Source of the DNA: Candidatus Thorarchaeota archaeon
Lineage (GTDB): Archaea > Asgardarchaeota > Thorarchaeia > Thorarchaeales > Thorarchaeaceae
DNA: 64,000 nucleotides
Assembly (NCBI GenBank): GCA_004524445.1
Contig: SDNP01000006.1
Coordinates: forward strand, 1 to 64,000
Direction of reading: 5' to 3'
A program made the position numbers and the translations under genes. Below are positions 36,075 through 45,193 of this stretch, piece after piece (position 1 is the first letter of the stretch; each line of letters starts with the position of its first letter). The notes beneath the pieces are model-generated. The model saw nothing but the letters and a program-made list of their open reading frames with translations, made no database searches and was not told the origin of the DNA.

Positions 36075-36644
36075 TTACATACTCGGTTGCGATTTCTCTT
36101 CAAGATGTTTTCTCATGAGGTCTTCTGCAAGCTTTGAGAATACATCAGTCACTTTCTCACCAGTCTTGGCAGAAGTTTCATAGTATGTAGCTTGAAACCA
36201 ATCTCTCAACATATACCCTGGCTCAACAGGAACCATTCTCTCATCTTCGAGATCTACTTTGTTCGCGCAAATTATGGTGATTGCTTCTGGACAGATTTCT
36301 CGAAATGACTCAAACCAGGTATTCATGGCCATGAAGGTTTCAGGTCGGGTTACATCGTAGACAATGATGGCTCCTGCGGCTCCTTTCATGTACTGCCGAC
36401 GGAGCTCACGGTATGTTGCTTGCCCTCCCATATCCCAAACGACAAGGCGTATCTGCCTCATCTCACCATCAATCTCAGCTTCAACGTCTTTGGAGGCAAA
36501 AGTGGTCCCGATTGTTTGCTTGTATTCCTCTTCAAAGGTATTCTGAGTGTATCTTCTCAAAATCGAGGTTTTTCCTACTGCAGCCTCCCCCAATAAAACA
36601 ACTCTAAACTTGAATCCGTCAAAATCACCGGTCTCTTCTGTCAT
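36075..36644 (-). CDS. Ras/Rab-like small GTPase, second copy
   Basis: 189 residues with P-loop GEAAVGKT (19-26), IGTTF (45-49), WDMGGQ (70-75), NKVD (128-131) and TSAK (157-160). The G3 motif has Gly-Gly-Gln, closer to Arf-like than Ras-like proteins, while the rest is Rab/Ras-like. It shares long stretches with the GTPase at 34116-34715 (AVGKTS, ELRRxYM, YDVTRPxTF, ETSAKTGE), so the two are paralogues by local duplication or from one Asgard clade. No C-terminal lipidation Cys. Probably followed in the same transcript by the CBS gene. Confidence 0.93.
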   Translation of the reverse strand: MTEETGDFDGFKFRVVLLGEAAVGKTSILRRYTQNTFEEEYKQTIGTTFASKDVEAEIDGEMRQIRLVVWDMGGQATYRELRRQYMKGAAGAIIVYDVTRPETFMAMNTWFESFREICPEAITIICANKVDLEDERMVPVEPGYMLRDWFQATYYETSAKTGEKVTDVFSKLAEDLMRKHLEEKSQPSM

Positions 36645-36767
36645 TTTTCTTCACCAGTGTTCACGAATGGTATATCCATGGGAAGCACCTCTACTGCACA
36701 ATAGCGGTTCACTTCCAGATTCTCTATATTCTTTTATTTCTTCCGTGAAGCAATACCCTTAGTTGCA

Positions 36768-38438
36768 TTAGAGGTCCCAGATGCCTTTTGAAGCTAGTTC
36801 CATCTCAAATCCAATAACCGGTTTTGATAAGTTGAAGTTCTTGAGCACAAGCGGGCCGATCTGACCAAAATAGCCAACAGATTTACCAGCAACTTCAATG
36901 CTCGCATATCTCCCATCGATGAAGGCTGTATCTGTGCTCCGTGTGAACGAAAATTCTTCCTCTAGGCCCAGATTTCTGAGGAGAAAACCTAGCTCATTCA
37001 TCAGAATTGTGAGATTCACTTCACTATCAATGATAACCCCTGCCACTGATGGTACTTGCTTTGTTCGTGTCTCCTTTTCTTTGTCAGGAATGACGATATC
37101 TCCAATCTCGAATATTTTTTGAGGGTAATCGGTATGCTGATTCTGAGAAACAAAGTCCAGCAGGATGGGGAGCAATGAATTCCTAAGAACTGAATAATCC
37201 CTGCTCTTTGGATTAAGCGTACGTACGAGCGCTCTATCCCTGAGCATTTTTTCGTTTAAGATCTCGGGCGAACTGAGAATATAGGACAGTATTTCTTGGT
37301 ATCCTGCTCCGATAAGTAGATCCCTAATCTTGTCCTTCAATCGTGTTGTGGAAAGCAGCTTACCTCTTGTCATCGTTTCTGGCATAGTGGGTTGGATTTT
37401 ATCGAATCCGTACCCAATAGCCACATCCTCAATAACATCTACAACATGCAAAACATCCACTCTATACGGCGGAATTTCCACCTCCACGGTTCCCTTGCCA
37501 ATCGCCTTTCCTCCATACCCCATCTTTCTTAGACATTCTAATACTTGTCTTGTTGTAAGGTCCAGACCTATGAGGCCATGAATTTCTCCAAGACCGAGAT
37601 GCATTTTCGTGGGCTCTAGACTTGGTGTGATAACACGTTTGCCATCGGGATAGTGTACCTCTACTGATTCGATGGTTCCTCCGCGTTCAACCAACGAAGT
37701 GAGCATAATATTGAGAGCTTGGTTGACTGTTGGCAGGTGTGTACCTGTCACTTCTACAAAGATATTCTCTGTTTCTTCTGTTATTCTCCCCAAATCATTG
37801 CTGTTGATGATTGGGGGGAGACTGAGTATCTTATTCTCGTCATCAACCAATAGTGGCCATTTCTTGAACTTCTCAATGATATATCCGAATTCTTGTCCTT
37901 TCTCATGTTTTCGGAGAATCTCCGGAGCCGTCATCGTTTCTTGATTACCCAGTGGGACGAACTCGATCTTTTCTGGTTTTTCTGCATAATACTTGACTGG
38001 AAACTCCAAGTCATCATGGACATAGAGGCCGATTGAGGCATTGCGTCTGTTTCTTCCATGTGTTGAGGTTAATGCCTCCTGTAATCTCATATACTCTTTG
38101 ATCAGTTCACTATGGCTCTGAATACCCTTGACAATTCCACATGAGATATATCTCCTAATTCTTGCGAGCCCTCTCTTTACAATGATTTTCTTCCCCGAGG
38201 CAGCCACAGCATAGCGATGTGGTTCTGTATTGATTCCAATAAATGACTTGATGACTCGGGCTATCCCCTCCGCAGAAAGCATGTCTTGTCTGTCGGGGTT
38301 GATTTCGATCTGGATTTGATTTCCTTTCACATCCTCAACTTCTGCCTTTAGGAGGAAGAGGGTTTCCTCAAGTTCTGACAAACTCATCTTTGTTCCGATC
38401 AATTCAAGCAAGTCATCTATTTTGCATTCCACTATCAT
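36768..38438 (-). CDS. pheT: Phenylalanine--tRNA ligase beta subunit, archaeal type
   Basis: 556 residues, the archaeal/eukaryotic form that lacks the bacterial N-terminal tRNA-binding extension. Visible are the B1-like N-terminal domain, QIQIEINPDRQDMLSAEGIARVIKSF, the B5 region (RQVLECLRKMGYGG) and the catalytic-like core with DVIEDVAIGYGFDKI. Together with PheS it forms the heterotetramer that charges tRNA-Phe; this subunit binds tRNA and carries editing. It starts 8 bases after the pheS stop. Confidence 0.96.
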   Translation of the reverse strand: MIVECKIDDLLELIGTKMSLSELEETLFLLKAEVEDVKGNQIQIEINPDRQDMLSAEGIARVIKSFIGINTEPHRYAVAASGKKIIVKRGLARIRRYISCGIVKGIQSHSELIKEYMRLQEALTSTHGRNRRNASIGLYVHDDLEFPVKYYAEKPEKIEFVPLGNQETMTAPEILRKHEKGQEFGYIIEKFKKWPLLVDDENKILSLPPIINSNDLGRITEETENIFVEVTGTHLPTVNQALNIMLTSLVERGGTIESVEVHYPDGKRVITPSLEPTKMHLGLGEIHGLIGLDLTTRQVLECLRKMGYGGKAIGKGTVEVEIPPYRVDVLHVVDVIEDVAIGYGFDKIQPTMPETMTRGKLLSTTRLKDKIRDLLIGAGYQEILSYILSSPEILNEKMLRDRALVRTLNPKSRDYSVLRNSLLPILLDFVSQNQHTDYPQKIFEIGDIVIPDKEKETRTKQVPSVAGVIIDSEVNLTILMNELGFLLRNLGLEEEFSFTRSTDTAFIDGRYASIEVAGKSVGYFGQIGPLVLKNFNLSKPVIGFEMELASKGIWDL

Positions 38439-38445
38439 TGCGTGA

Positions 38446-39948
38446 TCACCTCAAGAAGTAATTCCTTCTTATCCAGCTCAAATCCCTGCTGTACAGTTCT
38501 CTGATATCACTAATTCCCATGGATGCCATATACAATCGACCCGACCCTATTCCCCATGCGAGGACGCTATCCTTTATTCCCAAGGGGGCTGTAACTTCGG
38601 GTCTGAAGATGCCCCCCGGTGCCACTTCTATCCAGCCAAGTTCCTCATGCTTAGCGAAGCATTCGATGCTCGGTTCGGTAAATGGGAATTGCCCTGGTTT
38701 GAACTTCATTTTCTCTATGCCAACGCTCTCGACAATTTCAGTGATGTAACCCATTAAATCCTTCAGCGTCAAGTTAGCATCCATGATTATTCCTTCGCAC
38801 TGATTGAATTCCATAGCATGACTTGCGCTGAGCTTTTCCGACCTGAAATTTCTGTCAATAATGAACATCTTTTGAGGCGAGAGCCGGTTATCGTGAAGAA
38901 ACCTCATCGAAACGGGGGTGGTATGAGACCTAAGACAGAGTCTTGTTGATACCTCCTTGCTGAATGAGGATTGATATCCCATAGACCCTGTATTGCCCCC
39001 GTCCTCATGAACACTCTTCACTGCTCTGTAATACTTGTTATCAACTATATCTCCATGAGAATACGGCTTATTGACTCTGAACTGGTCCTGAATTTCTCTG
39101 GATACGTGATCTTGCGGTACGAAGAGGGCATCGTTGTTCCAGAATTCAGTTTCCACATATGGGCCAAACCACTCTTCAAATCCTAAACCAATCAGTATTT
39201 CTTTCAGCCAGTCATTGAATTCGGCATACGGGTGTTTTCGACCAAGAAATACTGGGGCTGGGTGTGCCTCTACGTTGAATGGCTTAAATTCAACTTCTTC
39301 CCAGGTACCTTCCATAATCATATCCGGAGTGAGATGAATTACTCCTCCGCCTTTCTCAGAGATTAGGCTTCTTACCATTTCACTGTCAATAATCTCGGCT
39401 TCAAACCTTTTTCTGGTTGACTCTTCTATGAGTGTGCGTGAAAGGGCTTCTTGTTTTGCCTGTTCTAAATCTTCGGGAACATCACCATTCTTGGACAGAT
39501 GGGAAAGGAGTGCCTCTATTTCTGAATCCGCATTCTTTGTGACGGTTTCAAGCACAGTATCCCCATTTTCTTTTCCAATCTTTAGCCAGCCCTTCTTTCT
39601 AGCCCAATTGATTGCAATCCCTTTTTCGCGTGCTGTAAGCCCACCTCTTTCCACCGCATCATCTAAGGTTGCTCTGTCCTGTAACTCCTTAACTGCATTA
39701 AAGAGTCTGATTTCTGGGAGACCATGACTTTCATACTCAAAGCCTTCATCGGTCAGATGATAGGATGGTATTTCTTCAATTTCTAATGAAACCAATTTTC
39801 TTTGGTCAAGCGAATTCAGGATTGAAATTACTCGTTCCTTCTTGTCCCCTGTTCGCTTAGATAACTCCTCCGCACTGACTTTCCCGGAGGTAGCGTGCAT
39901 TTCCTCCAAGACTCGCTGTTCTCCTTCTGTTAGTTGCTGTTTAGCCAT
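38446..39948 (-). CDS. pheS: Phenylalanine--tRNA ligase alpha subunit
   Basis: 500 residues, typical of archaeal PheS. The N-terminus holds tandem winged-helix domains (for example VSAEELSKRTGDKKERVISIL). The catalytic class II domain includes HPYAEFNDWLKEILIGLGFEEW (motif 1 region) and RLCLRSHTTPVSMRFL (motif 2 region). It ends with FRPEVTAPLGI and an arginine-containing motif 3 near GSGRLYMASMGI. It activates phenylalanine and transfers it to tRNA. First gene of the pheS-pheT operon; a TATA-like ATTATACAT lies about 50 bases upstream on the minus strand. Confidence 0.97.
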   Translation of the reverse strand: MAKQQLTEGEQRVLEEMHATSGKVSAEELSKRTGDKKERVISILNSLDQRKLVSLEIEEIPSYHLTDEGFEYESHGLPEIRLFNAVKELQDRATLDDAVERGGLTAREKGIAINWARKKGWLKIGKENGDTVLETVTKNADSEIEALLSHLSKNGDVPEDLEQAKQEALSRTLIEESTRKRFEAEIIDSEMVRSLISEKGGGVIHLTPDMIMEGTWEEVEFKPFNVEAHPAPVFLGRKHPYAEFNDWLKEILIGLGFEEWFGPYVETEFWNNDALFVPQDHVSREIQDQFRVNKPYSHGDIVDNKYYRAVKSVHEDGGNTGSMGYQSSFSKEVSTRLCLRSHTTPVSMRFLHDNRLSPQKMFIIDRNFRSEKLSASHAMEFNQCEGIIMDANLTLKDLMGYITEIVESVGIEKMKFKPGQFPFTEPSIECFAKHEELGWIEVAPGGIFRPEVTAPLGIKDSVLAWGIGSGRLYMASMGISDIRELYSRDLSWIRRNYFLR

Positions 39949-40293
39949 GTGTCTTCAGAACTCCCACTAGTATTGATTTAGTGATGAAAGATATGGTATG
40001 TATAATGGTGCTTGTATGCAAGAATGAGGCCCCTAACGGGCATAATAAAATTGGCGGCACATACCTTCTTCACCTATTATAATAAATCTTGATTTAGACC
40101 TACCTTTTTAATCTGTCGAACAATGTCATGATTATCCGAAAGATGGCCTGGGGATTTAGAACGCAAAGTAATCCAGGGTCGATGTCATAATGTTAAAAAG
40201 CGGAGTGAGAGGCTCATCATCTAGGTAGTTGCCACGGGTGCCTAGTTCTTGGTATTAGTCATAAGCAACTAGAACAATTACGGATGAATAGAT
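39949..40293. other. Divergent intergenic region between pheS and the release-factor gene
   Basis: 345 bases holding promoters for both sides. A minus-strand TATA-like element lies near 39998-40005. A plus-strand AATGTTAAAAAGC lies near 40188-40200, about 100 bases before the aRF1 ATG. CTAGGTA (40221-40227) and TGCCTAG (40239-40245) can form a small hairpin. No tRNA or open frame of note. Confidence 0.4.
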
Positions 40294-41373
40294 ATGTCAC
40301 TTGCTCGACAGAAACTGAAGAGGAAGATTGAGCAGTTGAAAGAATATCAGGGTCGACACAGCTCCTTCACTACTCTTTATGTTCCCCCAACAAAGAGCCT
40401 GACCGATGTCATCAGCTTTGTCAGGGATGAGCTTGCTGGCGCAGAGAACATAAAAAGCAAAACGAATCGGAAGAATGTTTCTGATAATCTGACTGCGATT
40501 CTTAGTGAGTTAACAAGAATCGGGCAAATGCCGGACAACGGGCTTGCTTTCTTCTTTGGGATTGAAGAAGAAGGAGGTACAGATGAGGAGATTAGAGAGA
40601 TTGTTGTTCCTCCGATGCCAATCTCACAATTCAACTATGTATGTGGCAGGGAATTTGATACAAGCGAACTGGAAGCCATGACGGTCCCAAAGAGCCTTGT
40701 TGTGATAGTTCTCATAGAGGGCGGAAAGGTAACGATAGGTTATCTCCGCGGAAAAAGCATCGAGCTAGTGCGCGACGAAGATTTTTACATCATTGGCAAG
40801 ACACGAGCTGGTGGGCAGAGTGCAAAACGGTACCAGCGTATTCGTGATGAGAAAATCCACGAATTCTACAAGTATGTAGCAAACATGCTTGAGGAACTTC
40901 TTGTCGAGAATATTGATAATGTTGATGCTATTGTTCTGGGCGGAAACACAATCCGGGCACAGGAATTTCTTGAGAAGGGTGGCCTAGACTATCGATTGAA
41001 GGAGAAGATTGCGGATAACATCATATCTGTTGGGATGGTTGATGAATCAGGTCTCTATCAAGCTGTGAAAGAGGCATCTCGAATAATGCGAGAAACCGAG
41101 ATTTACGAAGAACGACACGCCTGGGACGAGTTCATGGAATCACTGATGAAGGGTGATAGAACGGCAACTTATGGCGAGGAAGAGGTTCTAAGGGCTCTGC
41201 GCAACGGGCGAGTGGAAACTCTAATGATTACAGAAGACAAAACAGAGTTAATCGACGAAATATATGATGAATTGGAGAAGTTCGGGACCGATTTGATGAT
41301 ATTTACACCCCAGACCGAATCAGGTGCTCAGCTGCAGAACTTTGGAGGCATCGCAGCCAATCTGCGATGGTAA
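40294..41373 (+). CDS. prf1: Peptide chain release factor aRF1, shortened C-terminal domain
   Basis: 359 residues. The stop-codon recognition motifs NIKS (52-55) and YxCxxxF (115-121) and the hydrolysis motif GGQ (173-175) are intact, so it should release peptides at all three stop codons. Archaeal aRF1 proteins are usually about 410-420 residues. Here domain 3 passes directly from VETLMITEDKTELIDEIYDE to the terminal FGGIAANLRW. The cysteine-rich minidomain normally inserted in domain 3 is missing. The start at ATG 40294 gives the standard N-terminus. Convergent with the following gene, 4 bases apart. Confidence 0.94.
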   Translation: MSLARQKLKRKIEQLKEYQGRHSSFTTLYVPPTKSLTDVISFVRDELAGAENIKSKTNRKNVSDNLTAILSELTRIGQMPDNGLAFFFGIEEEGGTDEEIREIVVPPMPISQFNYVCGREFDTSELEAMTVPKSLVVIVLIEGGKVTIGYLRGKSIELVRDEDFYIIGKTRAGGQSAKRYQRIRDEKIHEFYKYVANMLEELLVENIDNVDAIVLGGNTIRAQEFLEKGGLDYRLKEKIADNIISVGMVDESGLYQAVKEASRIMRETEIYEERHAWDEFMESLMKGDRTATYGEEEVLRALRNGRVETLMITEDKTELIDEIYDELEKFGTDLMIFTPQTESGAQLQNFGGIAANLRW

Positions 41374-41377
41374 TGCC

Positions 41378-41788
41378 TCATTTTGGCGGTTCCGGCAGAT
41401 CCGTAAGCGTTTCGATATCTATTATCCAGTTGTTTAGTGTTTCAGATATTTCATTCATGTATTTCATCAGCTGGTCATGAAATTTAGTCAAGTGCTCTTG
41501 AGGAAGTTTTGATGATTTCTTCTTGAAATCACTCACACGTTTAGGCAGCCCAGCCTTCCATTTCTTGAGACTCAGTGTTACTTTCCTGTCTTTGAGAACT
41601 TTTCTTGCAACTCGAGATTCCAGCCTAAGTTCGAGCAATTCTTTTGTGGTGGTTTGGATGCTGATTGCTGCCACAACCAGCTCTTTCACATCTGCCTTGG
41701 TATCTTTGTTCCTGGTTCTATAGTATATTTCTTTGAGATCCCTCTTCGCAGAGAGTACATCACTCAGGAAAGTTCTCAGCTCTTTCAT
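41378..41788 (-). CDS. Helical protein of unknown function
   Basis: 136 residues, almost entirely charged alpha-helix with many Lys, Leu and Glu and no cysteine. No family recognised. It lies 18 bases downstream of the Cas4-like nuclease gene on the same strand, so it is probably the third gene of that small operon (42746 to 41378). Confidence 0.55.
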   Translation of the reverse strand: MKELRTFLSDVLSAKRDLKEIYYRTRNKDTKADVKELVVAAISIQTTTKELLELRLESRVARKVLKDRKVTLSLKKWKAGLPKRVSDFKKKSSKLPQEHLTKFHDQLMKYMNEISETLNNWIIDIETLTDLPEPPK

Positions 41789-41806
41789 ACCTCTTCACTA
41801 TCCCTA

Positions 41807-42490
41807 TCAGTCATTACTCTTTTGCTTTGCTTTCGACCACCTACAGAGCTGCTTTGATGCATATGGACATGTGCTGCATTTATGGGGATTTGGCGAAGCT
41901 TTAGGCTCTCTTCCCTCGAACCAATACGGATCCAACTTTTCAAGATTCATCATGGTTTGCTTGGGCGAGAAGCTATCTTCGAAAACTGCACTTTTGTCAC
42001 AACTCAGGCAAAATGCCATTGACCTATTGTGCTGACATTTCATTGCATCTGCCTGGCGACAATATATTACAACAACCTTCGTTGTGCCACAACTCACACC
42101 TGAATCCATCAATGCAAGTGCATACAGCGATGTTTGAAAGACGTCATAATGATGAGCTCTACTCGGAAGATGAGCTGAGGGAAATTTCCTCTCAAAAACG
42201 ACATCCAGAATGGCTGAATCTTCCCAATGCAGAATTGCCATATCGAACCTTCCTTTGAATCGCTTGGAAATCGAATAGACACTCTCCTCTGTAAAGACGA
42301 AATAGTCACCCGCTCTCGTTTCTAATGGCTTCTTCGTAATGAATTGCTTCAAAGACGTTTGGGTGACTGATGACTGTTTAACGAGCTTGGTTAGCTTGCT
42401 GGGTCTGCCATGAATCAACCCGTGGATGGCAACTAATGATAGCACCAAGAATATCAGGAACATGAGAGAGTGGGAAATTGCATCAAGCAT
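41807..42490 (-). CDS. Membrane-anchored Cas4/Dna2-like PD-(D/E)XK nuclease, C-terminal part
   Basis: 227 residues. A transmembrane helix (about 8-26) is followed by a Cas4-like core: Asp83 in GRFD, the E-x-K pair in FERKF (E100, K102), a Q-motif in DVFQTSLYAL (Q119), and three C-terminal cysteines (C205, C208, C216) placed like the Fe-S ligands of Cas4. The first cysteine and the N-terminal His of the family are not in this protein. They appear in the 84-residue protein just upstream. It starts one base after that stop (TGAGATG), so the two are probably translationally coupled halves of one membrane nuclease. No cas genes or repeats are nearby. Confidence 0.65.
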   Translation of the reverse strand: MLDAISHSLMFLIFLVLSLVAIHGLIHGRPSKLTKLVKQSSVTQTSLKQFITKKPLETRAGDYFVFTEESVYSISKRFKGRFDMAILHWEDSAILDVVFERKFPSAHLPSRAHHYDVFQTSLYALALMDSGVSCGTTKVVVIYCRQADAMKCQHNRSMAFCLSCDKSAVFEDSFSPKQTMMNLEKLDPYWFEGREPKASPNPHKCSTCPYASKQLCRWSKAKQKSND

Positions 42491-42491
42491 C

Positions 42492-42746
42492 TCAGAACAC
42501 TATCCAGAAGAATGCGACTAGAATCGCTATGAAAAGAAACAACCACCGAATAGAATTCCCTCTATCAGGTGAGAAGGATGAGCTATTCGTTGCATTTTCA
42601 TGTAATAAAGTACCCGTCACTCCTGATGCCAATTGAGCTGACCCATATTTCCTTCTCAAATGCAGACGATATTCACAAATGAGTTGAACCTTGAGTTCAG
42701 AAACGGTTCGATACTCATCTGGATAATTCATAGATGAGCTTCTCAT
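42492..42746 (-). CDS. Small membrane protein carrying the N-terminal Cas4-like segment
   Basis: 84 residues. VSELKVQLICEYRLHLRRKYG followed by GVTGTLLHE resembles the N-terminus of Cas4/RecB-like nucleases: Cys24 (first Fe-S ligand) and His49 of the G-x-x-x-H motif. A Ser-rich spacer leads to a C-terminal transmembrane helix (66-84). The next gene begins with another transmembrane helix and continues the nuclease fold. Read together they form a nuclease with a membrane hairpin in the middle. A sequencing error, a programmed frameshift or a true gene split could each explain the break. Confidence 0.6.
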   Translation of the reverse strand: MRSSSMNYPDEYRTVSELKVQLICEYRLHLRRKYGSAQLASGVTGTLLHENATNSSSFSPDRGNSIRWLFLFIAILVAFFWIVF

Positions 42747-42794
42747 GGGCTTTCCACTGAAGTTGTACCAGTCTCACACTCAAAAACTGCACAC

Positions 42795-43973
42795 TTATTC
42801 CTTGATGAAAAATATTAACGGAATACTTGACAGAACAAAAATCAGTGGTACAATCAAAGCATTCTGTAAGCCAACACCCGGAATGTCTGCAACATACCCT
42901 GTTATGAGTGGACCAATTGTCCCACCAAAGAAAGCAAAAATTGCGGAGATTCCAAAGAGTCTTCCTTCCATGCCGTCTGGAATGACTTTGGCATATACAG
43001 CTCTAGATATGCTCAAGTTTCCCCCTAGTGCGAATCCCGCTATCGAGGCCACTATTGGATTGGGCAGTATTCCCCCACCGAATAGGACGGCTGCAATCCC
43101 TACACTCCAAAGCGCTAAATTCAGCCCGAGGACCTTCACAAGCCCGATTCGGTCCCCCAATTTGCCATGGAAAAAGGCCCCCAACAATGCACCAGGCAAT
43201 GCCATAGCTAAGAAAAGAGTGGCATTAGTGGCGGCTATTTGTAAAATATCTACCGCAATCAATGAGGCAAAGGTTACAATAGTGGAAACTGCATCGCCCC
43301 AGAGTATTGAGGCAATCAGGAACACTGCAACGGATCTATTACTACGAATCTCATTCAGAGTTCTTGATATTCCAGCGACGAGATTCCTCTCAAGCTTCTG
43401 TTCTCTACTAGTATCTTCTAGATAAACTGCGGGGATAATTGAAAACGTCATCAGGAAGACGGCGATGAAGAGAAGTGCACTTGCTCTCCCTACTACTGTT
43501 TCTATTATCACTGATCCGCCTGCTCCTAATGCGCCTCCAAGGTATCCAAGTAAAATACCAAATCCCGATGTTTCTCCTAGTTTAAATTCCTCAGCTTCAG
43601 CCGCTAGAAACGAATTTGCTCCGATCCACCCTGTTTGTATAGCGGTTGACATCACTCCAAATGCAAGAATTATACGGAAAAGTGAGTTGGAAATGCCCAT
43701 GGTCACAATAGCAATCGATGCAACTAGTGAGGAGAAAAACAAAATCCCGCGTCTGAGTCTAGTGCTATCTTCACTGAAATCAATGAAATTTCCCACAACT
43801 GGAGTCCAAAAAGCTGCCACCACTCCCGTTATTAGTGGCAACCCCCCAACCAGAAGATTCGTGCCACCTTGAGAAATAATGATGAGAGGGAGATACATAG
43901 AATTGACCGCAAAGGCAACTGGTGTCGTTGCGAAGTCATAGAATGCCCAGGCGACTTTCTGCTGCCTCTTCAT
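42795..43973 (-). CDS. MFS transporter of the Atg22-like/UMF1 type
   Basis: 392 residues with 11-12 transmembrane helices. It opens with VAWAFYDFATTP, the WxxYDxA signature of the Atg22-like branch, and has a GNFIDFSEDSTRLRRG loop and a central charged loop near residue 190. Eukaryotic relatives export amino acids from the vacuole, but the substrate of archaeal forms is unknown. Divergent from the membrane protein at 44084. Confidence 0.85.
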   Translation of the reverse strand: MKRQQKVAWAFYDFATTPVAFAVNSMYLPLIIISQGGTNLLVGGLPLITGVVAAFWTPVVGNFIDFSEDSTRLRRGILFFSSLVASIAIVTMGISNSLFRIILAFGVMSTAIQTGWIGANSFLAAEAEEFKLGETSGFGILLGYLGGALGAGGSVIIETVVGRASALLFIAVFLMTFSIIPAVYLEDTSREQKLERNLVAGISRTLNEIRSNRSVAVFLIASILWGDAVSTIVTFASLIAVDILQIAATNATLFLAMALPGALLGAFFHGKLGDRIGLVKVLGLNLALWSVGIAAVLFGGGILPNPIVASIAGFALGGNLSISRAVYAKVIPDGMEGRLFGISAIFAFFGGTIGPLITGYVADIPGVGLQNALIVPLIFVLSSIPLIFFIKE

Positions 43974-44083
43974 TGCTTGCTCGTATTCGATTTCATTAAT
44001 GGTCCATAAAAGAAGTACGATTCATTTCTGCTTGCAGTGTTCCAGCCCGATGAGTCTGCAAGCCATCCTCAAAAAATCCTTTT

Positions 44084-45067
44084 ATGCTTGGCTGGAAACT
44101 GGATACTCGTACAGGAGTTGACAATGTGTCGAGAAGCAGGGCTGTTTTTATTGCAGTACTGACCATCTTGGCGCTAAGTTATGCATGGCATAGTACGCTA
44201 GGAATCCGTACATCAGCCGGCAGTGGAAATCTTGCTCCTGGTGATTACAGGGTTGACTACTTATTTTCTGCTGAACCCAATAGTCAAATTTCTGGAGAAA
44301 TCATCGCAAATGATTCTGTTCAAATCTATATTTTGCATTCAAATCATTACACTGCCCCGGAGAATATCTCCGAGCTCCAGTGTCAGGTTTGCGTACGGTC
44401 GAGTTATTACCTGATAGAATTTACTGCAGAAGAATCCGGCGATTGGGTTTTGGTTCTCGAAAATAGGGATGAGGACTATATTCACTACAATTTCACGTGG
44501 TCAAGTATACCAGTAGATGAACAACCTTTTATTGCGTTCGGCGTTACAGTCTTTCCCCTATTCACACTGGCTGTCGCTGCGTCATTCATTGTGGTTTCAT
44601 ATGAAGGATCTAATCGAGAAGAGATAGCACAAGAGAATTCCGGATTCAGAGCAGCCATAATAGGATCCATCATTGTGGTGTTAACATTCATTGCACCCCT
44701 TCTTGTGCTTATCTCTCCCTATTCGACAAATATCCAGTCTCCTCTCTGGGATTTGCGATTAAGTGACGGACTAGAATTTCGTTTTTGGGATTATACAAAT
44801 CCGTTTTCGTGGGTTTCGATTGTGCTTATGTATGGAATTGCGTTCTTCTTTCCGCATGTGGTGACTTTGTATTACCAAGGACGTACTTCTGCGATGAATG
44901 TATTCATTATGGGACTGATTTCAACATCCCTGCTGATTGTTTCCTTTATTATGAGTTTCATCACATCTGCACCCGTCTTCATTATACCTATTCCAATTAG
45001 CGTCTTAGTGGGTTTGCTTCTAGTTCAATTCTACAAATTGCCACAGACAGATGATCAAATCTTCTAG
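44084..45067 (+). CDS. Membrane protein with one extracytoplasmic domain, unknown function
   Basis: 327 residues. A first transmembrane helix (about 20-37) leads to an outer domain of about 120 residues with N-x-S/T sites and a Cys-x-x-Cys (CQVC). Five further helices follow. No family recognised. The start at ATG 44084 is close to a TATA-like TTTTATG, so a later GTG start (MSRSRAVFI) is possible. The next gene on this strand is a peptide-binding protein, 126 bases away. Confidence 0.6.
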   Translation: MLGWKLDTRTGVDNVSRSRAVFIAVLTILALSYAWHSTLGIRTSAGSGNLAPGDYRVDYLFSAEPNSQISGEIIANDSVQIYILHSNHYTAPENISELQCQVCVRSSYYLIEFTAEESGDWVLVLENRDEDYIHYNFTWSSIPVDEQPFIAFGVTVFPLFTLAVAASFIVVSYEGSNREEIAQENSGFRAAIIGSIIVVLTFIAPLLVLISPYSTNIQSPLWDLRLSDGLEFRFWDYTNPFSWVSIVLMYGIAFFFPHVVTLYYQGRTSAMNVFIMGLISTSLLIVSFIMSFITSAPVFIIPIPISVLVGLLLVQFYKLPQTDDQIF

Positions 45068-45193
45068 TAAAATGATAGTTAGGTTGGGAGCGAACTAGGT
45101 TCATTGGATGTGCATGCGAGCACATAAGAAAGCTTTACTAATCAATTATTCATCTTAGCTGATGTAACGGTCAGTGAGGGAATGTGACATCGA

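Noticed and set aside
40201-40250. tRNA-like hairpin before aRF1
   Set aside because: Only one short stem can be drawn, with no T-loop or acceptor pairing.
41807-42746. CRISPR-associated cas4 in a CRISPR locus
   Set aside because: No repeat-spacer array and no cas1, cas2 or effector gene within the window.
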